20,303 nt of DNA, taken from contig JBJTJN010000109.1 of the NCBI GenBank assembly GCA_046095485.1, positions 1 to 20,303 of the forward strand, read 5' to 3'. The position numbers were made by a program, and so were the translations under genes. Below the pieces are notes generated by a model. It made no database searches. It was not told where the DNA came from and saw only the letters and a program-made list of their open reading frames with translations. Shown here one piece after another: positions 1-6,362 of the stretch (positions within the stretch are counted from its first letter, which is position 1; every line of letters starts with the position of its first letter). This DNA is from SYFI01 sp046095485 (lineage in GTDB: Bacteria; Actinomycetota; Thermoleophilia; Miltoncostaeales; Miltoncostaeaceae).

Positions 1-1
1 C

Positions 2-115
2 AGCGTGCGGATCTCGGTGCGAACCACGTTCACGCCCACCGGCGGAAGTGCGAGTTCGAGGGAGCGCGTCGTCTCGGTGCGCAAGCGCTGCCCGACCCCG
101 CGCGTGACTGGCTGA
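2..115 (+). CDS. C-terminal end of an unknown protein, probably exported (partial, 5' cut)
   Basis: The frame beginning at base 2 is open and ends in TGA at 113-115, giving 37 residues. It contains TTFTPTGGSASSRERVVSVRK, shortened here to its core FTPTGGSA, followed by a basic end. The alternating hydrophobic and Thr/Ser/Gly pattern resembles the last strand of a beta-sandwich in a large secreted or surface protein, which is an inference from composition only. There is a 64-base gap to the methyltransferase, which has its own promoter-like element. No function can be assigned from this fragment, and the frame could be spurious because GC-rich DNA leaves long frames open. Confidence 0.45.
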   Translation, partial: SVRISVRTTFTPTGGSASSRERVVSVRKRCPTPRVTG

Positions 116-167
116 GCCCAGGCCCCGGAATGCGCCGCGACGCGCCGGTCCGTACCCGGGGTGTGCG

Positions 168-173
168 TACAGT
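168..173 (+). promoter_or_regulatory. Putative -10 element (TACAGT) of the methyltransferase gene
   Basis: TACAGT fits TAnnnT and ends 6 bases before the GTG at 180. This is the spacing expected for a leaderless mRNA and it recurs at several other genes here. No clear -35 is visible. Confidence 0.4.
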
Positions 174-179
174 CCGCAT

Positions 180-941
180 GTGGGCGAGATGAGCGGGCAT
201 CGCAGGGACTGGGAGGCGCTGGGGGAGATCGATCCCCTCTACGCCATCCTGAGCGCGCCCGATGCCAAGCACGGCGAGTGGGATGTCGAGGCCTTCCTCG
301 CCACGGGCGCCGTCGACGCCCAGCGCATCCTGATGGCGTGCGACGCGCTCGGCCTTCCGGCGCGAGGCGGAGCCTCATTCGAGCTCGGGTGCGGCGTGGG
401 GCGCATCACGCGGGCCCTCTCCCCCGCCTTCGATCGCGTGGTCGGAGTGGACATAAGCGCGCCCATGATCGAACGGGCCCGCGAGATGAACGCCGATCGA
501 CCCAACTGCGAGTGGCTGGTGAACGACGCCCCCGACCTGCGCGTGTTCCCCGACGGGGAGTTCGACCTGGTGGTGTCGTTCATCGTCCTCCAGCACGTGC
601 CCGATCGCGCGGTGATCTCGTCGTACCTGCGCGAGATGGCGCGCGTCCTCGCCCCTGGCGGGGCGCTGGTGGTGCAGATGCCGGCGTCGATGCCGCTTCG
701 CCAGCGCATCCAGTGGCGGCGGCGCGCCTATCACGGCCTGCGCGCGGCCCGGGTGACGGAGCGCACGCTGTACGACCGCCTCGGCCTCGATCCCATCCGC
801 ATGAACTGGATGCCGCGGCGTGACGTGGAGGCCGCGATACGCCTGGGCGGGGCGGATGTCATCACCGTTCAGGACGGATGGCTCGGCGATGGCTCCCGCG
901 TAGGGCGTGAGGAGAACCTCACCTACATCGCCACGCGTTAG
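180..941 (+). CDS. Class I SAM-dependent methyltransferase
   Basis: 253 residues with a Rossmann-type methyltransferase core. Motif I is FELGCGVGR (residues 67-75). The acidic residue that would hold the SAM ribose is D91 in VVGVDIS, and a motif-IV-like stretch FDLVVSFIVLQHV (128-140) follows, then LAPGGALVVQMP. This is the methyltransf_11/25 layout, and the substrate cannot be read from the sequence. GTG at 180 was chosen because TACAGT ends 6 bases before it, as at other leaderless starts in the window; ATG at 189 is an alternative three codons later. The ATG at 178 is out of frame and stops after four codons. The FAD monooxygenase follows 10 bases after the stop, so the two may act on the same small molecule, but that is only neighbourhood inference. 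Confidence 0.85.
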   Translation: MGEMSGHRRDWEALGEIDPLYAILSAPDAKHGEWDVEAFLATGAVDAQRILMACDALGLPARGGASFELGCGVGRITRALSPAFDRVVGVDISAPMIERAREMNADRPNCEWLVNDAPDLRVFPDGEFDLVVSFIVLQHVPDRAVISSYLREMARVLAPGGALVVQMPASMPLRQRIQWRRRAYHGLRAARVTERTLYDRLGLDPIRMNWMPRRDVEAAIRLGGADVITVQDGWLGDGSRVGREENLTYIATR

Positions 942-944
942 CAT
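939..944 (+). promoter_or_regulatory. Putative -10 element (TAGCAT) of the monooxygenase gene
   Basis: TAGCAT overlaps the TAG stop of the methyltransferase and ends 7 bases before the ATG at 952. The start has no Shine-Dalgarno sequence, which fits a leaderless transcript. No clear -35 is seen. Confidence 0.4.
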
Positions 945-951
945 TGCCGCC

Positions 952-1974
952 ATGAACGTCGTGATCGCTGGTGGAGGAATGGTCGGCCTCACCCTCGCGC
1001 GCCTGCTGCGCGCCCGGGGTGTCGAGCCCGTCGTGATCGAGCGCATGCCCGAGGGGGCGTACATCCCCCGCGGCTACATGCTCGGGTTCCAGGGGTATGA
1101 GCCCCTGAAGGAGATCGGAGTGCTTGACGAGGTATGGCCCGAGGGGCGCGAGATCGCGCCGCAGGGCACCTCCGCCGTGGCCGTGTGCGTGGAGGTGGGC
1201 AAGGTGATCCACGCGATCGCCCGCGACCTGCCCGTGATGTACGAGCACTCGGTGAAGGACCTCGTGTTCGACGGCGAAGGCCGCGTGGTGGGCGTGATCG
1301 CCGAGGGTCCCGACGGTGACGTGGAGATCCCGTCCGATCTCGTGGTGGCGTGCGACGGCAAGCAGTCGCGTGTGCGCGAGATGGCGGGAATGGAGGCGGT
1401 GCTTACGCAGCTGCCCGAGGGTGAGCTCAGCTGGATGAGCAGCAGCCCGTCCGAGACCTCGTTCTCGATGGCCTACATGTCGGACGGCGGCCACATCGGC
1501 CACCTCTCGTGGCCGCAGGGTTCCGGCGGCTGGCGCTCATGCAAGCGCGTCGGCGCCGAGGCCGCGCTGGCGCCGGGGCTCGATGCCATCAAGGAGATGT
1601 GGTCGCGCCTGCTGCCCGAGTCCGCGCTTGGCGTCGCGGGCGTCGAGAGCATCGACCAGGTGCGCTACTCCGAGCCCGAGCTCCTCACCACGCCCGAGTG
1701 GTGGAAGCCCGGCATCGTGCTGATCGGCGACTCCGCCCACTTCTTCGGACCCGAGACCGGCATCTCGTCGGGGATCGGCCTGGGCGACGCCCACGCGCTG
1801 AGCGAGGCCATTGCCCAGAACAAGGACGATGCCGACGCCGCGTGCCAGTCGTACGTCACGTGGCGCGCACCCGTGGTTCGTCCCTACGAGGCCATGGACC
1901 CCGGTCGCGAGCGCATCCTCACCGCGGGCAAGCAGCCTGCGGGACCCGGCGAGGCCTGGCCGCCCGAGGGTTGA
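952..1974 (+). CDS. FAD-dependent monooxygenase (FAD_binding_3 / UbiH-PHBH-like)
   Basis: 340 residues. The N-terminal dinucleotide motif is VVIAGGGMVGLTLARLL, with GGGMVG at 7-12 and E30 closing the beta-alpha-beta. The DG motif is VVACDGKQSR (131-140), contacting FAD and NAD(P)H in this family. The GD motif is VLIGDSAHFFGPETGISSG (257-273), which binds the ribose of FAD. The order and spacing match group A flavoprotein monooxygenases, including hydroxylases and epoxidases of aromatic or polyene substrates. At 340 residues it is shorter than many members, with no extra C-terminal domain. ATG 952 is chosen because the dinucleotide motif begins immediately after it. The gene is convergent with the flippase-like gene, with one base between the stops. 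The substrate is unknown. Confidence 0.88.
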   Translation: MNVVIAGGGMVGLTLARLLRARGVEPVVIERMPEGAYIPRGYMLGFQGYEPLKEIGVLDEVWPEGREIAPQGTSAVAVCVEVGKVIHAIARDLPVMYEHSVKDLVFDGEGRVVGVIAEGPDGDVEIPSDLVVACDGKQSRVREMAGMEAVLTQLPEGELSWMSSSPSETSFSMAYMSDGGHIGHLSWPQGSGGWRSCKRVGAEAALAPGLDAIKEMWSRLLPESALGVAGVESIDQVRYSEPELLTTPEWWKPGIVLIGDSAHFFGPETGISSGIGLGDAHALSEAIAQNKDDADAACQSYVTWRAPVVRPYEAMDPGRERILTAGKQPAGPGEAWPPEG

Positions 1975-1975
1975 T

Positions 1976-3034
1976 TCATCCGCTCGGCGGGGCGTACTCG
2001 TCGGCGAGGCGCCTGCCGAGACCGGCCGAGCGCCCGAGCTCGATGAGCCCGGGGATCGTCGGCAGCCAGAAGTTGAAGAATCGCCACACCACCACGCCCA
2101 CCACGGCCTCGGCCAGCGGGATGCCCAGCACCGTCAGCGTGAAGGTGGCCGCGGCATCGATGGCGCCGTAGCCGCCCGTGGGCAGCGGGAAGAGCATGGC
2201 GATGTAGGCCGTGGCGTAGGCGAGCGCCACCGCTGCGATCGAGACGTCGGTGCCTATCGCCTTGAGCGCCGCCCACAGGCACGCGACGTCGGCCACCCAG
2301 TAGACGACGCTGCCGAGGATTGCCGGCGTGTTCATGTGGCCCGGGCGCAACGCGATGCGCGTGACGACGATGCCGCGCACGGCAGCGGCGAGCCCTTTTC
2401 GCGCCCAGCCGTGCGATGTGTCCGCCGCGATGCGGCGCCCGCGATCGCCCTGGCTGATCCATATGCCGGCGGCGGCGATGATGGGTACCCCGATGATCCA
2501 GGGAAGCTCCATGGCCAGCGGCACCCCTCCCCCGGCAGGAAGCGTCAGGACGAGCGCTGATGCGAATGCCCACACCCCGAACAGGGCGAAGATGAGGATG
2601 TTGAACCCCAGTACGCGGGCCACGGCCGCCCCGGCGGTCATTCCGGCACGTCGCAGCAGCCAGTAGATGACCGCCAGCCCGCCGGCGCCGGCCGGAGAGA
2701 CGATGCGGGTGCCCCCGAGGCTGGCGAGCCACACGCGCGTGGCCAGCAGGGGTGCGAGGCGCGGCCCATCCTCCATGGCCACAACCGCGCGCAGCGCGAT
2801 GACGTACCCGGCATACGAGGCCGCCTCGAGCCCGAGGCACGCCAGCAGCCATGGTCCGCTCGCGCGCTCGAGGGCGTCCCGCACCTGCTGGTAGCCGGCG
2901 GCCTTTCCGAGCAGCAGCACCAGGCCGATGGCCAGCACCAGCACGAGCGCCACGCCCAGCACCACCGTGCGACCCGACACCGCATGCGGGGCCTCATGCT
3001 CCGTGGTGCCCATGCGGTGCGTATCGCCCGGCAT
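1976..3034 (-). CDS. Flippase-like / lysylphosphatidylglycerol synthase-type membrane protein (UPF0104)
   Basis: 352 residues and strongly hydrophobic, with about eight membrane segments, including VVLGVALVLVLAIGLVLLL (24-42), the stretch near 145-165, ELPWIIGVPIIAAAGIWI (176-193) and several between 240 and 330. The family landmark FPLPTGGYGAIDA (282-294) corresponds to the conserved P-x-G-G-x-G-x-x-E/D region of lysylphosphatidylglycerol synthase transmembrane-like proteins; here the acidic residue is Asp. Proteins of this fold lie in the cytoplasmic membrane, and some move or modify lipids. The transferase domain of full MprF is absent. ATG 3034 overlaps the TGA of the sugar kinase gene by one base (TGATG), which implies translational coupling. 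A second ATG lies at 3013. The lipid substrate cannot be told from sequence. Confidence 0.82.
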   Translation of the reverse strand: MPGDTHRMGTTEHEAPHAVSGRTVVLGVALVLVLAIGLVLLLGKAAGYQQVRDALERASGPWLLACLGLEAASYAGYVIALRAVVAMEDGPRLAPLLATRVWLASLGGTRIVSPAGAGGLAVIYWLLRRAGMTAGAAVARVLGFNILIFALFGVWAFASALVLTLPAGGGVPLAMELPWIIGVPIIAAAGIWISQGDRGRRIAADTSHGWARKGLAAAVRGIVVTRIALRPGHMNTPAILGSVVYWVADVACLWAALKAIGTDVSIAAVALAYATAYIAMLFPLPTGGYGAIDAAATFTLTVLGIPLAEAVVGVVVWRFFNFWLPTIPGLIELGRSAGLGRRLADEYAPPSG

Positions 3035-3864
3035 CAGGCCGGACCGATGCCGCCGCGCCACGTGCTGCACGCAGCCCCGATCGTCGCGCCAAGGGCAACG
3101 GCATCGTCGAGCGACAGGCCGTGCGCAAGCCCCACCGCGAGGCCGGCGGCGAAGGAGTCCCCGCACCCGTAGGAATCCACCACGGGCCCGGGCGGGTTGG
3201 CTGCGGCGTAGGGGCGGGGCCGGCCCCCGTGCTCGGTGATGGTTCCCCCACGGGGCCCATCGGTGAGGATGACCGCCCCGGGGGCCAGTGCATCGGGAAT
3301 CCCCGAGGGGTCCTCCGCGGGGTCGTTCGCGCTCGCCACGACCACGTCTGCCCGGACGCCCGTCACCAGCAGGTCATCGAGGCGCCGGGCCGTCACCACC
3401 AGATTCCGGGCGCGGCGGGCCAGCTGCAGGCTGCCGGGGTCCTCACCGGCGTAGTAGGCGGCGTCCATCGCGGCGAGGCGGGCCCACGGCAGCGGGTCTC
3501 CCGCCGTGGGCTGCATGCGCGGGCCCACCACCATGATCGTGCGCTCCCCGTCGGGCTCCGTGATCGAGAGCACGGGGGTCTGCGGGCCCGGCCGCGGCGC
3601 GGCGAGCACCTGCACGCCACGCCCGTCCAGTTCCCGTCGGGCCCGCTCGGCGGTGTGGTCGTCACCCAGTGCGGTGAAGAGGGTCACCGCGGCCCCGAGG
3701 CGGGCCGCGGCGCACGCGGCCACTCCCCCTCCCCCCGCCGGTTCCTCGATCGGGTCCGTCAGATCGGCGATGTGCCCGCGCGCAGGCAGGCTGCCACCGG
3801 CATGGGTGACCCACTCGACATGGCCCACCACGGCCACGGCGCCGTGCGGGCCGGCCCCGCTCAT
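3034..3864 (-). CDS. PfkB-family carbohydrate/nucleoside kinase
   Basis: 276 residues with the ribokinase fold signatures. The N-terminal glycine-rich PfkB region is GGGGVAACAAARLGA (44-58). The C-terminal signature is DSYGCGDSFAAGLAVGLAHG (230-249), where D236 would be the catalytic base and the surrounding loop forms the anion hole. The usual GAGD is GCGD here, a common variant. TDGPRGGTI (201-209) is the nucleotide-binding strand-turn. The family phosphorylates sugars or nucleosides with ATP in the cytoplasm, and the substrate cannot be set from the motifs. The gene begins one base after the stop of serS and its stop overlaps the start of the flippase-like gene, so it is the middle of a three-gene operon. 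Start ATG 3864 is chosen for this spacing. Confidence 0.85.
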   Translation of the reverse strand: MSGAGPHGAVAVVGHVEWVTHAGGSLPARGHIADLTDPIEEPAGGGGVAACAAARLGAAVTLFTALGDDHTAERARRELDGRGVQVLAAPRPGPQTPVLSITEPDGERTIMVVGPRMQPTAGDPLPWARLAAMDAAYYAGEDPGSLQLARRARNLVVTARRLDDLLVTGVRADVVVASANDPAEDPSGIPDALAPGAVILTDGPRGGTITEHGGRPRPYAAANPPGPVVDSYGCGDSFAAGLAVGLAHGLSLDDAVALGATIGAACSTWRGGIGPA

Positions 3865-3865
3865 G

Positions 3866-5131
3866 TCAGGCCGGGCCCAGCACCTCGGGCGCCCCGTACG
3901 CCCTGAGGCACTCCGGCACCGCGACCGTGCCATCCGGCTGCTGGTGGTTTTCGAGGATCGCGATGAGGGTTCGGCCCACGGCCACCGCCGTGCCATTCAG
4001 CGTGTGCACCGGGATTGTCTCCTTGCCCCGCTTGGTGCGCGCCTTCAGGCGCCGCGCCTGGTAGTCGGTGCAGTTGGAGCACGAGGTGACCTCGCGATAG
4101 CGGTCCTGCCCGGGCATCCAGGCCTCGCAGTCGAACTTGCGCGCCGCCGAGGCCCCGAGATCGCCCACGGCGACGTCAACCACGCGATACGGGATTCCCA
4201 GATCCTGCAGGATGCGCTCCTCGATGCCGAGGATTCGCAGGTGCTCGGCCGTCGACTCCTCGGGCGTGGTGAACGCGAACATCTCGACCTTGTCGAACTG
4301 GTGCACGCGGAAGATGCCCCGGGTGTCGCGCCCGGCGGCGCCGGCCTCGCGCCGGAAGCACGACGAGATGCCCGCGTACCTGAGGGGCAGGTCGGCCTCA
4401 TCGATGATCTCGTCCTGGTGCAGTGCGGCGAGCGGCACCTCGGACGTGCCCACGAGGTATAGGTCGTCGTCGGCCGTGGCGTACACGGCGGACCGGTCTG
4501 CGGGGAAGAACCCCGTGCCCACCAGGGCCTCCTCGCGCACCAGTACCGGGGGGATGACCGGCGTGAAGCCCTCGGACGACACCACGTCGACCGCCCACGA
4601 GACCAGCGCCATCTGGACGCGCACGAGGGGACCCATCAGGTAGGCGAAGCGCGAGCCCGACGTGCGGGCGGCTCGCTCGAGGTCGAGCCCACCGAATCCC
4701 TCGGCGAGTTCCACGTGATCCTTGGCCCCCTCGGGGAAGACGGGTATGTCCCCCACCGCGCGAAGTTCGCGGGCATCCTCCTCGCCGCCGTCAGGCGCGG
4801 CATCCTCGGCAATGTTGGGCAGCGCGAGCAAGAGGGCATCCCGGCGTGCCTCGGCATCGCGCAGCCTCTCCTCATCCGCGGCCGTCTGCTCGCGCAGCGC
4901 ACGGGCAGCGTCCTCCTGCTCCGGCGGCACATCCTGCCCCTGCTTCTTGAGCGCGCCGATCTCCTTCGCCATCCGCGTGCCCTCGGCCCGGCGTTCCTCC
5001 ACCGCGGCGCGCAGTGCCCGGCAGTCGGCGTCGAGCGCCAGCACCTCGTCGAGCGCGTCGGCATCACCGCGGCGCGCCAGGGCGGCGCGCACGAGGTCGG
5101 GGTCACGGCGTATCAGGCGCAGGTCGAGCAG
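3866..5131 (-). CDS. serS: Seryl-tRNA synthetase, apparent CTG start
   Basis: 421 residues from the proposed start, the usual bacterial length. It charges tRNA-Ser with serine. The N-terminal half is a charged helical arm (about 30-100) that grips tRNA-Ser. Class II motifs follow: motif 1 GFTPVIPP, motif 2 CFRREAGAAGRDTRG with IFRVHQFDKVEMF, and motif 3 near the end, including LNGTAVAVGRTLIAILEN and PECLRAY. The protein normally begins MLDLRLIRRDPDLV; here that sequence is encoded by CTG CTC GAC CTG CGC CTG ATA. No ATG, GTG or TTG lies between the in-frame upstream TGA and this point. A strong purine tract GGGGGAGGAGG ends 4 bases before the CTG. The next GTG is at 5092 and would remove 13 conserved residues. 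It heads the operon serS - sugar kinase - flippase-like. Confidence 0.93.
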   Translation of the reverse strand: MLDLRLIRRDPDLVRAALARRGDADALDEVLALDADCRALRAAVEERRAEGTRMAKEIGALKKQGQDVPPEQEDAARALREQTAADEERLRDAEARRDALLLALPNIAEDAAPDGGEEDARELRAVGDIPVFPEGAKDHVELAEGFGGLDLERAARTSGSRFAYLMGPLVRVQMALVSWAVDVVSSEGFTPVIPPVLVREEALVGTGFFPADRSAVYATADDDLYLVGTSEVPLAALHQDEIIDEADLPLRYAGISSCFRREAGAAGRDTRGIFRVHQFDKVEMFAFTTPEESTAEHLRILGIEERILQDLGIPYRVVDVAVGDLGASAARKFDCEAWMPGQDRYREVTSCSNCTDYQARRLKARTKRGKETIPVHTLNGTAVAVGRTLIAILENHQQPDGTVAVPECLRAYGAPEVLGPA

Positions 5132-5148
5132 AGGTCCTCCTCCCCCTC

Positions 5149-5154
5149 AATGTA
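5149..5154 (-). promoter_or_regulatory. Putative -10 element (TACATT) of serS
   Basis: On the minus strand TACATT fits TAnnnT and would start transcription about 10 bases before the CTG, just upstream of the GGAGGAGG tract. No clear -35 is visible; the upstream space is occupied by a hairpin. Confidence 0.3.
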
Positions 5155-5155
5155 A

Positions 5156-5188
5156 CGAGGCCCGGGGCCGAAGGGGCACCGGGCCTCG
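5156..5188 (-). terminator. GC-rich hairpin after the cytochrome c gene
   Basis: A perfect 10-bp inverted repeat CGAGGCCCGG / CCGGGCCTCG (5156-5165 and 5179-5188) has a 13-base loop. It lies 25 bases past the cytochrome c stop on its transcribed strand. There is no run of T after it, so it would be a terminator without a U-tract, as often proposed in high-GC genomes, or a structure just ahead of serS. Confidence 0.5.
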
Positions 5189-5212
5189 CGGCACGCAGGA
5201 ATCACGTGTCGG

Positions 5213-5704
5213 CTACTGCTCGATGCTCATCACGTAGGCGACCACGTTGTCGAGGTCGGTCCCGCTCACCAGCCCGCCGGGCATGGCTCCCTTGCCATTC
5301 ATGATCTGCATCTTCACCTGCGCGGCGTCCTTCTTCGATGCGCTCAACTGCGGTCCGGCCCCGGCCTGGGTTCCGCCCGCAGGGTGGCAGCCCTGGCAGT
5401 TGGCCTCGAAGGCGACCTTGCCGGCAGCCGCGTCCCCCGCCGCGCCACCACCCGCCGCGCCGCCTGCAGCAGCGCCGGCGTCAGCACCTCCGGCCGTCGC
5501 ATCGCCGCCCCCCGAAGAGCCCGAGTCGGCCCCCGGAGCCGGGATGGTCTTGCCCTGCGAGTCGGTCTGGGGAGCGTTGTTCTCGATGGTCGTCGCGTCC
5601 GCGGGGGTGACCCCTGCGGACTCGCCCCCGCCACAGCCCGCGCCGAGCGCGACGAGGCCGGCGGATGAGAGCACGACGGCTGCGATGGTGACTGCTCGGC
5701 GCAT
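5213..5704 (-). CDS. Small c-type cytochrome, membrane-anchored or exported
   Basis: 163 residues. The N-terminus is a short basic stretch, a hydrophobic core and LGAGC (C24), resembling a lipoprotein signal, although the -3 position is Gly rather than the preferred Leu. Residues about 55-95 form a flexible Gly/Ala-rich linker. The single haem site is CQGCH (C103, C106, H107). M141 in GAMPGG is the likely sixth ligand, and the end LDNVVAYVMSIEQ is the usual C-terminal helix of a class I cytochrome c. It would carry electrons on the outer face of the membrane, for example to a terminal oxidase. ATG 5704 has GAGGAG upstream (7-base spacing). It is divergent from the gamma-carbonic-anhydrase-like gene. 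Confidence 0.9.
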   Translation of the reverse strand: MRRAVTIAAVVLSSAGLVALGAGCGGGESAGVTPADATTIENNAPQTDSQGKTIPAPGADSGSSGGGDATAGGADAGAAAGGAAGGGAAGDAAAGKVAFEANCQGCHPAGGTQAGAGPQLSASKKDAAQVKMQIMNGKGAMPGGLVSGTDLDNVVAYVMSIEQ

Positions 5705-5815
5705 GGTTCGCTCCTCGGCGACGGAATGGAATGCCTACGTGGCAACCTTATCGGGCAGGTACGACGATCGCCGCGGGGCTCCTGCCCCGTCGCCCCAAGT
5801 CGGGAGGATTGCCAC

Positions 5816-6337
5816 GTGATTCAGGGACTCGGCGGGGACATTCCGCAGATCGGCCCCGGGGCCTTCGTGCACGAGGCCGCCGTGGTGATCGGCAGGGTCA
5901 CCCTGGGCGCGCGGTCGTCGGCGTGGCCGCATGCGGTGATTCGCGGTGACATCGAGGCGGTGGCGGTGGGCGACGACACAAACGTGCAGGATGGCGCCGT
6001 GCTGCACGCCGACCCCGGCATGCCATGCGTGGTGGGCGATCGGGTGACGATCGGGCACAGGGCCACCGTGCACGGGTGCACCGTGGCGGACGAGTGCCTG
6101 ATCGGCATCGGGGCCACGGTGCTGAACGGCGCCACGATCGGGCGCCAGAGCATCGTCGGTGCCCATGCGCTGGTGCCCGAGGGCATGGAGGTTCCCGAAG
6201 GCGTGCTGGTGGTGGGAGTGCCGGCGAAGGTTCGCCGCGATCTCACGCAGGAGGAGCGCGACGGGCTGGCGGCCCAGGCGCAGCGCTACGTGGCCAACGC
6301 AGCGCGTCACGCCGCGGAGGCTAGAACCCTCACATGA
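5816..6337 (+). CDS. Gamma-class carbonic anhydrase-like / left-handed beta-helix protein
   Basis: 173 residues made of hexapeptide repeats such as IGRVTL and IGHRATVHG, followed by a C-terminal alpha-helix. The three metal-binding histidines of the gamma-carbonic anhydrase group can be seen: H64 in AVLHAD, and H81 and H86 in IGHRATVHGC. Family members form trimers with zinc or iron at the subunit interface. Some hydrate CO2, others (PaaY, CaiE and YrdA relatives) have different or unproven activity. GTG 5816 is preferred because GGGAGG lies 8 bases before it and the protein then begins at the typical MIQGLGG-like point. It is divergent from the cytochrome c gene across 111 bases. Confidence 0.87.
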   Translation: MIQGLGGDIPQIGPGAFVHEAAVVIGRVTLGARSSAWPHAVIRGDIEAVAVGDDTNVQDGAVLHADPGMPCVVGDRVTIGHRATVHGCTVADECLIGIGATVLNGATIGRQSIVGAHALVPEGMEVPEGVLVVGVPAKVRRDLTQEERDGLAAQAQRYVANAARHAAEARTLT

Positions 6338-6362
6338 GCACGGCGCCGGGGCGGCTTATGGC

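Noticed and set aside
178..192. ATG 178 just after the TACAGT element
   Set aside because: It is out of frame with the methyltransferase and stops after four codons; the GTG at 180 fits the leaderless spacing.
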